A stretch of 64,000 bases of DNA from the NCBI GenBank assembly GCA_022842845.1, contig JALHOT010000003.1, positions 62,001 through 126,000 on the forward strand. Direction: 5' to 3'. The first letter of the stretch is position 1. Each line of letters begins with the position of its first letter. The position numbers were made by a program, and so were the translations under genes. This DNA is from Cyclobacteriaceae bacterium (GTDB lineage Bacteria > Bacteroidota > Bacteroidia > Cytophagales > Cyclobacteriaceae). Positions 27,924 to 38,591 of the stretch are shown piece after piece. The notes under the pieces are model-generated. The model searched no databases, was not told the DNA's origin, and saw only the letters and a program-made list of their open reading frames with translations.

Positions 27924-30900
27924 ATGGCTGTTCTTCGTTTATCCATTTTTCTCCTGCTTCTGAGCTTCTCACTCACGGCTCAGCGCAATCCCTTTCCAGT
28001 ATCTGCTAACGCCTTAACAGCGAATGGAAAGAAAATAGGGCACTGGACCTTACTCTACACGAAAGAATGGAAACAAGTAATTGACCCGGACTCCGCTGAA
28101 TTTTACCGATTGATTTACTTCGAAGAGGGCATCCCCTCTGGCAAAGTGCGCGACTTCTTTCGCAACGGAACAAAACAATGGGAGGGCTATCTACAATCTG
28201 TAGATCCAGATATAAAAGTGAACGAAGCAAAATACTATTTCGAAAATGGAAAGGTGCAATACGAAGTAGTCTACAAAAACAATTTGCTGGATGGCCCTTT
28301 AAAAGAGTACAACCCTCAGGGAAAATTACTCTCTCAGGGACACATGAAAAGCGACACAGCCTACGGGCAATGGTCTACCTATCGGGAAGATGGGAGTTTA
28401 TTTACCGTGAACATTCGAAAACATGATGTAGTTGATGGTCCCCTTACGGTATACTATTCTTCCGGAAAAGTGGAAAAAAAAGGTACCAAGAAAATGGGGA
28501 AGACCCATGGCTGGTGGGACGAGTTCTATGAAAATGGTACGCTGAAAAGTCACGAGTACTTTGAGCATGACTTGATGGAAGGATTGGCCGAAACCTACTA
28601 TGAAAACGGACAGCTGGAAACAAAAGGTACTTACCTACACGGTAATAAAATTGGCGAATGGTGGTTTTACTACGAGAATGGTGTAGTCTCTAAAACAGGT
28701 TTGTACGACTCGGCAGGCAACACCACGGGACTGTGGCAATACAACTACACGAACGGAAATCGAAACTTACTAGCGGAGCGAAGAGATGGTAAATTACATG
28801 GCTTATATGAAGATTATTACGAAAGTGGTAAGCTAAAAAGTAAATCGCAATGTGTAAACGATTTATGGCAAGGTAATTTTGAAGCTTACTTTGAAAATGG
28901 TGTGCTGAGTAAAAAAGGCAACTACATTGGCGACAGTCTAACAGGAGAATGGGTTTACTACAATGAAAACGGAACCCTTGTTGTGCAAGGAAGTTTTATA
29001 GACAATAAGAAAAACGGAAAATGGATCTATAATTTTCCAAACGGCCAGACTGAATCCCTAGAGAACTTTGTGCTGGGTGCATTGGAGGGGGCCTATGAAT
29101 CTTATCACGAAAATGGAGTGCTTGCCAATAGAAAAACCTATCATCACAACCAGTTTCATGGTTTGTCAGAATCGTATTACAACAATGGTCAACTGGAGTC
29201 TGTTGGAGTTTATATTAACGGAAAAAGAAATGGGCTATGGAAGTGGTACCATGCCAATGGCCAATTAAAAACCGAAGAGAATTACTCACAAGGAATATGG
29301 GATGGGCCGTATACAGAGTATCATGTCAATGGAAACAAAAAATCAGAAGGCACTGCAGTGAAGCAGCTTCGTGAAGGCGCCTACACTGGTTACTATTATT
29401 CAGGGAGCAAGCGTAGCAGTGGTCATTACAAAAATGATGTACGCGATGGCTATTGGATCTACTATGATTCACTCAAGGGTTTCAAAGAATCAGAAGGGCT
29501 TTACGTAGCGGGAAAATTTCACAAACAGTGGAAGTTTTACGATGAACGTGGAAAGCGTACAGGAATTGGTTACTACACGAATGGTTTTTTGGAAAATTTC
29601 TTCTCTTTAGAAGACAGTTTAAAAACACTTTCACAACTAGGCCTGATTGAAAAGGAATGGGAAGTAGTAAAGCGGTTGGATGAGGTGAGAAAACGGGATT
29701 CTCCTAAGAACGAACTGCGCAAGAATATGATGTATTTCTGGAAAGGGTATGTCTATGGCGATGCCGGCAAACATGAAGAAGCCATTGCAGAATATGCCAG
29801 CTACATCCGAGGCTTGCGTAAATTAAAAGCAGATACCTCTTTCGACTACTCCAGCGCCATCAACAACATGGCTATTTCCTACAGCGCTCTTGGTAAGCAC
29901 CACGAGGCCCTGGCACACTACAATGACCTCACTCCCTTTTACAGCAAACGGAAAATAGAAAACAGAGACGAGGTGGTACACCACTGCAACATTGCCTACG
30001 AGAGAGGAAAGCTATACCACCTGAGGGACCAAGAACGTTACCTGATCAAGTACAAAGACTCACGAGAAAAAACAAGCAGAGTCAATCCGGAAAACACTCT
30101 CATTCTTTTAAATAATCTGGGAACATTTTATCTCAATGATACCAGCCTCTATGATCAAGCCATTTGCACATATGAACAAATACTTTCACTTACAGAAAAG
30201 CAAGCCTTAGAAAAAAAGGATCGCTATGGACTGGCACTTTACAATATTGGCTTAGCTCATAGAGCCAAGTACAACTTCACAGAAGCCATACGCTGGTTCA
30301 AAAAAGCAGAGCAGTTTTTTGCTACCGATCTTTCGAGTTGGGGTGGTGCCTATCTGAATGTGCTTGACAGGATGGGGAATACCTATGTGGGCAATCGACA
30401 ACTGGACAGTACACGCATGACGTATACAAGAATGCTTAACACCATCGAAAAGTTGGGATGGCAACACGACCGCTGGCAGGCCCTGGCGCTGGATGGGCTT
30501 GCTGAAGTCTATCATTATGAGTATGAAGAACAAAAAGCATACGAAATATGGATGGAAGCCAAACAATTGCTGGAAAAGCTTAATATGGAAAACAGCATAC
30601 TCTATGCAGACATACTTCAATCACTCAGCATTTGTCTTCCGCTTGTGCATCCGGCAGAAGTTGCCGTAGCTGAGCGGTACTTACTAAAAAGTCTTGGTCT
30701 GATGGAAAAGATCCAGGGCAAAGGGTGGCAATACAGAAATATTTTAATGGCCTTGGCCGAGTTCTACACAGGACGCGATCAATACGAAAAAGCCTATGCC
30801 CTTTTACAAGAAGTGTTAACACTCACAGAACAAATAGAAGGCAAGCAATCCTTAAAATATGCAGCAGCCCTTAACAGCTTAGGCGATTTATATTATGAAC

Positions 30901-33900
30901 AAGAAAGCTACTCGAAAGCAATTGACTCCTACCAGAAAGCCATACCCATTGCCAGACTCTATGAGAAGAATAACCCCAACACCCTCATTACCATTCTGGC
31001 CAACCTAAGTGCTGTAGAGCGTAAGTTGTTGCATTATGAAGTCGCAGAAAAGTATCAACGTGAGAGCATGCAACTGACTAAAAACACCAATGGCCTGCAA
31101 AGCACAGAGTACATAACCAAATTATTGGACATGGCTTTCTTAAAGAGAAGCCAGAACTTGTACACCGAGGCAGAACACTATTATATTGAGGCGCTACACC
31201 GAACCGATACCTTGATGGGCAAAAAAAGTTTTCGTTACGCATCCATTGTTCGCAACCTGGGAAAAGTGTACCAAGACAACGCTCAATACAAAAAGGCAGA
31301 AGCACAATACAAATTAAATCAGCAGTTGGTGCTGGAATTGGTAGGTGAAAAATCGTCTGAGAACCTATTGGTGATTTCTGACTTTGCCTTGCTTTATAAA
31401 TACATGGATAAGTTGAAGGAAGCTGAAGCTTATTACCTGCAGTCGGTTTCACTGGGTGGAGAAGTGTTTGGAAATTCCAGCATGGAGTATGCCTACAAAC
31501 TCAGCAACACCAGCAATTTTTATTTTCAGAATAATCAACTCTTTCTGGCAGAAAAATACGGCAGGCAAGCCATTGACATCGCCCTGTCTGTGCTAGGTGA
31601 GAATAGCATTGCCTATGCTGGTTTTTTGCTGGACATGGCTAGCATCTACATGCAAGTAGATAAAAATAAAGAAGCAGAAGAGGCCTACTTAAAAGCCATA
31701 GCCATTTACAAAATAAATCAAGTCGACAATTTTGGCGGGTATATAGCTGCACTTCAAAACATTCAGGGATTTTACCTAAAGTTTGGGCAGCATGAAGATG
31801 CGCTGCACTACTCATCTCTTGCCTTAACTCTTATTGACCAACGCTGGGGCAAAGAATACAAGTATGCTGAAAACTTGTTGAGTCGTGCACGCATCCATTT
31901 TGAGGTAGAAAATTATGACTCTGCGCGCCACTACGCTACCCAGGGGCTCTTGCTTTTTACAGATATAGTTAGCCCCAATCATTGGCAAGTATTGGAGGCC
32001 CACAATATTCTGGGGCTTGCCGATATTAAGCAACAAAATCTAACAGAAGCAGAACAACATTTTCGTTTCTGTATTGAGCAGCGAAACCTCTCCCATACGG
32101 CTGGCAGCTTTCAACAAGCCAGTTCGCTGCACAACTTAGCAGCGGTCTTACTGGAACGAGGGGAGTTCATTCAAGCAGAAAAACTCTACAATCAGTCGAA
32201 AGCGCTTTCCGATTCTCTCCAGATAGAAGATGCGAATACCTACGCCTCTTATCATCTTAACAAAGCAAAATTGTACAATGCCTGGGGAAAACCTGCATTG
32301 GCTGAAAAACACATGAGCCTGGCTACAGAGCGCATCAAAGCGTATGTGATGTCTAACTTCTACTTTCTGAGTGATAATGAAAAAGCACAGTATTGGAAAA
32401 ACTACCGTTTCTATTTTGAGTACTTTCAGTCAATGGCCGTACAGCATTCCAAACAGAATCCGTCACTGTTGGGTGATCTATATAACCTGCAATTAGAAAC
32501 AAAAGGTATCTTACTTTCTACCTCCAACAAAATACGAAAGCGTATCCTCAGCAGTGGCGATTCACTTATGACCAATCAGTACTATCAGTGGGTGAACCAA
32601 CGCAATCAGCTGGCACAATGGTATACACTCTCCAAAGAAGAGCAGAAAAAAAATAAGCTCTCCATCGACTCACTCGAACTTCTCTCCAGAAAAATTGAAA
32701 AAGAGTTGAACATCACCGCAGAAGAAGTGGAGAAAGACAGGGGAAAAAGCATTACCTGGCGCGATGTACAAAAGGCGTTAAAACCGGACGAGGCAGCCAT
32801 TGAATTTATGCGCGTTCGCCACCACACCACTCGCCCTACTGATAGCATTGTGTATGTGGCACTGATCTTAACAAGCGAAATGACGAAAGGTCCTGCTCTG
32901 GCGGTTTTACCCGATGGTATCACACTCGAAGGGCGCGTGTATCGCTATTACAAAAATGCTATGCAGGCGCAGGTAACGGACACTTCTTCTTATCACCAAT
33001 ATTGGGCGGCTGTGGCGCCTTTCGTAAAAACAAAAAACAGGCTTTACATTTCATTAGATGGTGTGTACAACTCTATCAACCTTAACTCCTTGTTACTACC
33101 TAATAACAATTTTCTGGCCGATGAGAAAACAATCAGTTTGTTGGCTAACACCAAGGAGTTGGTCTTGCTGAAAAAATCATCTGTACGCTTTACACGCATC
33201 AACGCCAGGCTATTCGGCTTCCCCAAATATTTCCTGGGTGCAGATAAAATGAAAGAGAAAGCGGGGGAAGAACGGAATGCCGACCTGAGTTTACTTTCGA
33301 CAGAAGATAATAGCGGCATTGCATCTTTGCCAGGTACAAAAACAGAAATTGAGAAAGTGTCGAACATTCTGGAGAGTCATCACTGGCAAGTCAATTCAAT
33401 GCTTGATGAACACGCCACAGAAGAAGCAGTAAAAGAAATTCGTCAACCACGCTTGTTGCACATTGCCACCCATGGATTTTTTACAGACGAGCGTAGCAGT
33501 AGTACGCTAGGTACTAACGATCCTATGCTTCGCGCGGGTTTACTCTTTAGCGGGGCGGCTAATTTTGTACAAGATCATCTTCAACTGCCGGGTGACAACG
33601 GAATTCTTACTGCTTATGAAGCGGCCAACCTAAATCTTGATAACACTGAAATGGTCGTGCTCAGTGCGTGCGAAACAGCTAAGGGTGAAATTCAAAATGG
33701 AGAAGGCGTGTATGGTTTGCAGCGTGCCTTCCAAACAGCCGGTGCTAAATCCATTATCATGAGTTTATGGAAAGTAGACGATGCTGCCACGCAAAAACTG
33801 ATGACGGGTTTTTATGAGCAATGGACCAGTGGCAAAACTAAATCGGAGGCTTTCAAAACAGCTCAGCTCAATCTTAAAAAAGAGTATCCGCATCCTTACT

Positions 33901-33932
33901 ATTGGGGCGCTTTTGTGTTGATGGGTGAGTAA
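27924..33932 (+). CDS. MORN/YwqK-repeat + TPR + CHAT-domain giant exported protein (~2002 aa)
   Basis: Signal peptide MAVLRLSIFLLLLSFSLTAQ at ATG 27924 (track start 27618 overlaps the divergent thioesterase). ~27990-29590 encodes many MORN_2 units ('YYENGQLETKGTYLHGNKIGEWWFYYENG'), ~29690-32330 TPRs, ~32750-33929 CHAT with LLHIATHGFF (His 33471-33473) and MVVLSACETAKG (Cys 33669-33671). Confidence 0.9.
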   Translation: MAVLRLSIFLLLLSFSLTAQRNPFPVSANALTANGKKIGHWTLLYTKEWKQVIDPDSAEFYRLIYFEEGIPSGKVRDFFRNGTKQWEGYLQSVDPDIKVNEAKYYFENGKVQYEVVYKNNLLDGPLKEYNPQGKLLSQGHMKSDTAYGQWSTYREDGSLFTVNIRKHDVVDGPLTVYYSSGKVEKKGTKKMGKTHGWWDEFYENGTLKSHEYFEHDLMEGLAETYYENGQLETKGTYLHGNKIGEWWFYYENGVVSKTGLYDSAGNTTGLWQYNYTNGNRNLLAERRDGKLHGLYEDYYESGKLKSKSQCVNDLWQGNFEAYFENGVLSKKGNYIGDSLTGEWVYYNENGTLVVQGSFIDNKKNGKWIYNFPNGQTESLENFVLGALEGAYESYHENGVLANRKTYHHNQFHGLSESYYNNGQLESVGVYINGKRNGLWKWYHANGQLKTEENYSQGIWDGPYTEYHVNGNKKSEGTAVKQLREGAYTGYYYSGSKRSSGHYKNDVRDGYWIYYDSLKGFKESEGLYVAGKFHKQWKFYDERGKRTGIGYYTNGFLENFFSLEDSLKTLSQLGLIEKEWEVVKRLDEVRKRDSPKNELRKNMMYFWKGYVYGDAGKHEEAIAEYASYIRGLRKLKADTSFDYSSAINNMAISYSALGKHHEALAHYNDLTPFYSKRKIENRDEVVHHCNIAYERGKLYHLRDQERYLIKYKDSREKTSRVNPENTLILLNNLGTFYLNDTSLYDQAICTYEQILSLTEKQALEKKDRYGLALYNIGLAHRAKYNFTEAIRWFKKAEQFFATDLSSWGGAYLNVLDRMGNTYVGNRQLDSTRMTYTRMLNTIEKLGWQHDRWQALALDGLAEVYHYEYEEQKAYEIWMEAKQLLEKLNMENSILYADILQSLSICLPLVHPAEVAVAERYLLKSLGLMEKIQGKGWQYRNILMALAEFYTGRDQYEKAYALLQEVLTLTEQIEGKQSLKYAAALNSLGDLYYEQESYSKAIDSYQKAIPIARLYEKNNPNTLITILANLSAVERKLLHYEVAEKYQRESMQLTKNTNGLQSTEYITKLLDMAFLKRSQNLYTEAEHYYIEALHRTDTLMGKKSFRYASIVRNLGKVYQDNAQYKKAEAQYKLNQQLVLELVGEKSSENLLVISDFALLYKYMDKLKEAEAYYLQSVSLGGEVFGNSSMEYAYKLSNTSNFYFQNNQLFLAEKYGRQAIDIALSVLGENSIAYAGFLLDMASIYMQVDKNKEAEEAYLKAIAIYKINQVDNFGGYIAALQNIQGFYLKFGQHEDALHYSSLALTLIDQRWGKEYKYAENLLSRARIHFEVENYDSARHYATQGLLLFTDIVSPNHWQVLEAHNILGLADIKQQNLTEAEQHFRFCIEQRNLSHTAGSFQQASSLHNLAAVLLERGEFIQAEKLYNQSKALSDSLQIEDANTYASYHLNKAKLYNAWGKPALAEKHMSLATERIKAYVMSNFYFLSDNEKAQYWKNYRFYFEYFQSMAVQHSKQNPSLLGDLYNLQLETKGILLSTSNKIRKRILSSGDSLMTNQYYQWVNQRNQLAQWYTLSKEEQKKNKLSIDSLELLSRKIEKELNITAEEVEKDRGKSITWRDVQKALKPDEAAIEFMRVRHHTTRPTDSIVYVALILTSEMTKGPALAVLPDGITLEGRVYRYYKNAMQAQVTDTSSYHQYWAAVAPFVKTKNRLYISLDGVYNSINLNSLLLPNNNFLADEKTISLLANTKELVLLKKSSVRFTRINARLFGFPKYFLGADKMKEKAGEERNADLSLLSTEDNSGIASLPGTKTEIEKVSNILESHHWQVNSMLDEHATEEAVKEIRQPRLLHIATHGFFTDERSSSTLGTNDPMLRAGLLFSGAANFVQDHLQLPGDNGILTAYEAANLNLDNTEMVVLSACETAKGEIQNGEGVYGLQRAFQTAGAKSIIMSLWKVDDAATQKLMTGFYEQWTSGKTKSEAFKTAQLNLKKEYPHPYYWGAFVLMGE

Positions 33933-34033
33933 ATCTTTTGCTGCTTGCACCTGACATTGAAATTGGAGAAGATACTTTCCTAATAATAGCGATTTTGTTT
34001 TGTTGACAAATCCCTAACTTCGTTTCTCTTAAC

Positions 34034-34612
34034 ATGACTTCTCTTGAACAATACATCATCCAAAGCATAACTCTCTCGCCCGAGAATCTGAAGGCAATTG
34101 CCGCCTACTTTAAACCAAGTGAATTAAAGAAGGGCGATTTCTTTGCGCGGTCGGGCCGCTATTGCGAAAAGCTAAGTTTTATTCAGAGCGGATACATGCG
34201 AGTATTCTTTGAAGCGAATGATCGGGAAGTTACACAGTGGATATCACCACCCGGTTATTTCATGACAGATCTCTCCAGTTACATCTACCGCCAACCCGGG
34301 CGCTGGAATATTCAGGCACTCACCGATTGTACGATGTTGGATTTAAGTCGCGATGCCTATGATGCGCTCAGTAAAGAAGTACCCGTGTGGAAAGATCTCG
34401 ACCGACTCTTCATTGTAAAATGTTTTGGCATGCTGGAGGAACGCGTATTCAGTCATTTATATATGAGTACAGAGGAGCGTTTCAATCTCCTAATGAAAAC
34501 GCAGCCGGAACTCTTTAATATAGTTCCTCTGCAATACCTGGCCTCCATGTTGGGTATGACACCCGAAACCCTGAGCCGACTCAGAAAAAAATCCACTTCC
34601 CTCACTTCTTGA
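34034..34612 (+). CDS. Crp/Fnr family transcriptional regulator
   Basis: cNMP-binding-like fold 'LKKGDFFARSGRYCEKLSFIQSGYMRVFFEANDREVTQWISPPGYFMTDLSSYIYRQPGRWNIQALTDCTMLDLS' and C-terminal 'YLASMLGMTPETLSRLRKK' HTH. Confidence 0.9.
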   Translation: MTSLEQYIIQSITLSPENLKAIAAYFKPSELKKGDFFARSGRYCEKLSFIQSGYMRVFFEANDREVTQWISPPGYFMTDLSSYIYRQPGRWNIQALTDCTMLDLSRDAYDALSKEVPVWKDLDRLFIVKCFGMLEERVFSHLYMSTEERFNLLMKTQPELFNIVPLQYLASMLGMTPETLSRLRKKSTSLTS

Positions 34613-34674
34613 TTTTTGTCAAGAGCACGAGCGGTTAATTCGCACACCTTTGACGCATCAACAACACAGCCTGT

Positions 34675-35133
34675 ATGAGTCAAATAAAAAAAGAAATCCG
34701 CACCGAGTTAGTCATAAAAGCCAGTCCAGCCATTGTTTGGTCAGTGCTGACTGATTTTGAAAAATATCCTTCCTGGAATCCATTCATTAAATGGATCAAA
34801 GGCGAAGTCATAGAAGGATCAACAATCACAGCGCGCATCGAACCGCCCAATGCTTCGGGCATGACCTTTAAGCCTGTATTACTCAGTGTAAAACCACAAA
34901 AAGAATTTCGCTGGCTAGGTCATCTATTTATTCCTGGTCTTTTTGATGGCGAGCATATTTTTGAACTCTACGAAAACTCCGATGGTTCCACCACCTTTGT
35001 GCAGCGAGAAAAATTTAATGGATTACTGGTAGGTCTTTTCGCAAAAATGCTTGATACCAACACCTTACAGGGCTTTGATGCAATGAATAAAAAGTTGAAA
35101 GAAAGGGCAGAAGGGATGCTTATTGATGGCTGA
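34675..35133 (+). CDS. SRPBCC family (polyketide cyclase/START-like) protein
   Basis: 'ELVIKASPAIVWSVLTDFEKYPSWNPFIKWIKGEVIEGSTITARIEPP..' is typical of SRPBCC proteins. Confidence 0.88.
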   Translation: MSQIKKEIRTELVIKASPAIVWSVLTDFEKYPSWNPFIKWIKGEVIEGSTITARIEPPNASGMTFKPVLLSVKPQKEFRWLGHLFIPGLFDGEHIFELYENSDGSTTFVQREKFNGLLVGLFAKMLDTNTLQGFDAMNKKLKERAEGMLIDG

Positions 35134-35407
35134 TTTCCCTCTTTAAAAATGTGCTGATTTGAAGGTTTGAGAATGGGTGTAGTGGAGTAATTTAGTGAGG
35201 TAGCTACTAAGACAATCATTCCGGAAAGAACTTCACTGCCACTGGCCTCAATCTTTACTAAGGTGGACAAGTCAGAATTAGAAGGTTGCTGACAATTCGT
35301 AGTAATAAATTATTATCCTCATTATCAGTTAGTTATGAATTTAAATGAAGAAATAATGCCAATTTACTAAACACTGTTCATAAAATTTTCGTTGTTTTGT
35401 GTCAGAT

Positions 35408-36055
35408 ATGGGAGTAGCCGAAAGAAAAGAACGCCACAAGGAAGATCTGAAAAAAGATATCCTGACAGCTGCAAAGCAATTGTTTACTGAAAAAGGCTTT
35501 GAGGCAACGTCCATTCGTGCCATTGCAGAAAAAATTGAATACTCACCCGCTACCATCTACCTCTACTATAAAGACAAAAACGAAATTGTTCATGCCCTGC
35601 ATCAAGACGGCTTCAACTTATTGATGCAGCACTTTAGCAAAATCGATTTCTCTCAACCAGCCTTTGCAAGACTCATCGCCCTGGGAAGGGCATATATGCA
35701 ATTTGCCTTCGAACACCCTGATGTCTATGCACTGATATTCTCCATGAAAGAGCCCATGCAACATGTAGCAGAATGTGAAAAAGAATGGCATGAGGGAGAT
35801 CGTGCTTTTTCCATGCTATACAAAACGGTAGAAGCATGCAAAGAGGAGGGCTATTTTAAGCATATGGAATCCGTTGGTTTGTCTTTCATCATTTGGAGTA
35901 CCATGCACGGACTTTGCACTTTACATAAAACCGGACATTTAGAACATATGGCCCTTTCTTGTGCCGAGGTTACCACATTGAACATGGATGTAAATGCATT
36001 GCTCGATCACAACTTTGAAACCTTCGTCAACTTGCTTGAAAAACTAAAAAACTAA
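35408..36055 (+). CDS. TetR/AcrR family transcriptional regulator
   Basis: 'DILTAAKQLFTEKGFEATSIRAIAEKIEYSPATIYLYYKDKNEIVHAL' TetR HTH. ATG 35408 preferred over GTG 35399. Confidence 0.92.
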   Translation: MGVAERKERHKEDLKKDILTAAKQLFTEKGFEATSIRAIAEKIEYSPATIYLYYKDKNEIVHALHQDGFNLLMQHFSKIDFSQPAFARLIALGRAYMQFAFEHPDVYALIFSMKEPMQHVAECEKEWHEGDRAFSMLYKTVEACKEEGYFKHMESVGLSFIIWSTMHGLCTLHKTGHLEHMALSCAEVTTLNMDVNALLDHNFETFVNLLEKLKN

Positions 36056-36087
36056 ATTTTTTACCCACACACTTAACACTGTTTAGT

Positions 36088-37464
36088 ATGAGAACACCAT
36101 TTATAAAAAGCCTCTCAACGCTCCTGCTAGGTGTTTTGCTTCTTGCTATCCCCGCAAAAGCACAAACAACTAGCGTACTAGATCAATACGTTGAAAAGGG
36201 CATTGCTTCAAACTTGGTTTTGCAGCAAAAGAACGTTGCTTTGGAAAAGGCCATACTCTCACTGAAAATAGCGAATGGCATGTTCGTACCCTCTTTGGCG
36301 CTTATTGGCAACTATACCACGGGCGATGGTGGCCGCAGTATTGCATTTCCGGTAGGTGACCTACTCAACCCGGTCTATGCTACCTTGAACCAACTCACCA
36401 GCAGTGACCAGTTTCCTCAAATAGAAAATGTGAATCAAAATTTCTTCCCCAGAAATTTCTATGATGTTCGCGTAAGAGCCTCTGTGCCTATTGTTAACAC
36501 AGACCTGGTTTTCAATAAAAAAATTCAGCATCAACAGCAACTAATGCAAGAATACGAGGTGCTGATTTATAAGCGAGAGCTTGTTAAAAACATAAAAGTG
36601 GCCTACTACAATTACCTCAGTGCAAACGAAGCTAAAGGCATTTATGAAAGCGCCCTGAAACGAGCTGAAGAAAGTAAACGTGTAAATGAATCTTTACTTA
36701 ACCATGGCAAAGGTCTGCCTGCCTACATACTTCGTTCTGAAAGTGAAATTGAAAATACCAGGGCTCAGCTTATAGAGGCAGAACAGCAGACCGTTAACGC
36801 TAAGTTGTATTTTAACTTTCTTTTAAACAGAGAAGCTGCTGAGGATATTTCCGTTGACCCCATAGAGCCGAAGGTGTTCGAAAATATTACTGGACTTATC
36901 AGTGGTACCAATACGCCTCTTCAACGAGAAGAACTTTTCCAAATAAAAGGAGCAGCAGAACTCAATACATTATCACTCAAAATGAAAGAAGCGTTTTGGG
37001 TACCAAAGCTAAGCGGCTTTGCAGACTTGGGTGCTCAGGCAGAAGATCTTCGTTATAATCAAAATGCTAATTATTACCTGATTGGTCTTCAGCTGGATAT
37101 GCCTCTGTTCAACGGATTTAATAACCGGCATCGCATACAACAATCCAGGCTTGATGTGAAGTCGACCGACTTAACAAAAAACCTGGTTCAAAATCAAGTT
37201 GCCATGAACACTGCCATGGCGCGGAATAGCTTAACCAGCGCATACCAACATTTTCTTTCTGCACAAAAACAAGTTGAGGCAGCGCAAAGCTATCAAAAGC
37301 TTATTGAAAAAGGTTTCAAAGAGGGTGTCAGTACATTTATTGAAAGTATTGATGCCCGAAATCAACTCACCAGTGCTCACCTTCTACTAAATATCAAACG
37401 CTATCAGGTACTAATGGCAGCTGCCCATGTAGAACGGGAATCAGCTTCGTATCAATTCAAGTAA
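36088..37464 (+). CDS. TolC family outer membrane efflux protein
   Basis: Signal peptide MRTPFIKSLSTLLLGVLLLAIPAKAQ; OEP-type coiled-coil pattern; operon with MFP and RND genes. Confidence 0.88.
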   Translation: MRTPFIKSLSTLLLGVLLLAIPAKAQTTSVLDQYVEKGIASNLVLQQKNVALEKAILSLKIANGMFVPSLALIGNYTTGDGGRSIAFPVGDLLNPVYATLNQLTSSDQFPQIENVNQNFFPRNFYDVRVRASVPIVNTDLVFNKKIQHQQQLMQEYEVLIYKRELVKNIKVAYYNYLSANEAKGIYESALKRAEESKRVNESLLNHGKGLPAYILRSESEIENTRAQLIEAEQQTVNAKLYFNFLLNREAAEDISVDPIEPKVFENITGLISGTNTPLQREELFQIKGAAELNTLSLKMKEAFWVPKLSGFADLGAQAEDLRYNQNANYYLIGLQLDMPLFNGFNNRHRIQQSRLDVKSTDLTKNLVQNQVAMNTAMARNSLTSAYQHFLSAQKQVEAAQSYQKLIEKGFKEGVSTFIESIDARNQLTSAHLLLNIKRYQVLMAAAHVERESASYQFK

Positions 37465-37510
37465 TCAAATTCGTATTCCATTAGATTTTAAAATAACAAA
37501 ACATATCATT

Positions 37511-38557
37511 ATGAAAGTCACCTCTCTCCTATTCACCTTTACCATGATTGGACTGCTGCAAGCATGCAGTACAGGCAATGGAAATGACCCAATACAACAA
37601 GTTGATGATGCTATTCCAGTAAGTACTATCCCACTACAAAAGGAGGCCATCGATGTTGAGATTCAAACTTCAGGCTTGTTCACCACAGATGATGAAACAA
37701 ATTTATCCTTTAAGACAGGCGGAATAATCGAAAAAATCTATGTTAAAGAAGGAGATGCGGTTAAGAAGAATCAGGTATTGGCAACCCTTAATCTTACTGA
37801 AATAGCTGCTCAGGTAAAACAAGCAAAGCTGGGATTTGAAAAAGCCAATCGCGATTATACCCGTGCGGAAAACTTGTATAAAGACAGTGTAGCCACACTT
37901 GAACAATTTCAAAATGCCAAAACAGCTATGCAGGTAGCACAGCAACAAGTAGAGGCTGCAGAGTTTAATTTATCGTATTCACAAATAAGGGCCAACAAAG
38001 ATGGATTTGTGCTTCGCAAAATGGCTAACGAAGGACAAGTTATTTCAGCAGGTACAACGGTTTTACAAATCAATGGTGCCGCAAACAAGTTATGGAAAAT
38101 GAAAGTGGGCGTAAGTGACCGCGAATGGAGCCGCATTAGTATTGGTGATGAGGCCCTTCTACAAAGTGATGCCTTTCCTGAAAAAGTAATGAAAGCTATT
38201 GTAAGTCGTAAATCTGAAGGCAGCGATGTGATGAACGGAACATTCAACATCGACTTGAGTCTTACTGAAAGCAATGATCAACTAGCCAGCGGATTATTTG
38301 GAACTGCTATTATAAAAACTTCTAAAAAGCAAGAAGGCTGGCGCATACCCTATGCTGCTTTACTAGACGGAAATGCCAAGCATGGTTATGTCTTTACAAG
38401 TAACGATCTGAAAACAGTTGAAAGGGTAAATGTTGTGGTTGGGTCTATTGAAAGAAATGAAGTTATAGTCATATCTGGCTTAGCCGAAAAAAAGCATCTG
38501 ATTGTAAGCGGTAGTGCCTACCTGAAAGATGGATCATCCATTCGCGCAAATCAATAA
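37511..38557 (+). CDS. RND efflux periplasmic adaptor (membrane fusion) lipoprotein
   Basis: Lipobox LLQACSTG; 'GGIIEKIYVKEGDAVKKNQVLATLNLTEIAAQVKQAKLGFEKANRDYTRAENLY' biotinyl-lipoyl/HlyD signature. Confidence 0.9.
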   Translation: MKVTSLLFTFTMIGLLQACSTGNGNDPIQQVDDAIPVSTIPLQKEAIDVEIQTSGLFTTDDETNLSFKTGGIIEKIYVKEGDAVKKNQVLATLNLTEIAAQVKQAKLGFEKANRDYTRAENLYKDSVATLEQFQNAKTAMQVAQQQVEAAEFNLSYSQIRANKDGFVLRKMANEGQVISAGTTVLQINGAANKLWKMKVGVSDREWSRISIGDEALLQSDAFPEKVMKAIVSRKSEGSDVMNGTFNIDLSLTESNDQLASGLFGTAIIKTSKKQEGWRIPYAALLDGNAKHGYVFTSNDLKTVERVNVVVGSIERNEVIVISGLAEKKHLIVSGSAYLKDGSSIRANQ

Positions 38558-38591
38558 GCAAGTCAACCTCCTCATTAGCCGTTAAATTAAT

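Noticed and set aside
27990-29590. Repeats in the large ORF labelled as 'YwqK-family antitoxin' type, suggesting a toxin-antitoxin system
   Set aside because: YwqK/MORN_2 naming is a legacy annotation; here the repeats are fused in frame to TPR-CHAT in an exported protein and no toxin partner is visible.
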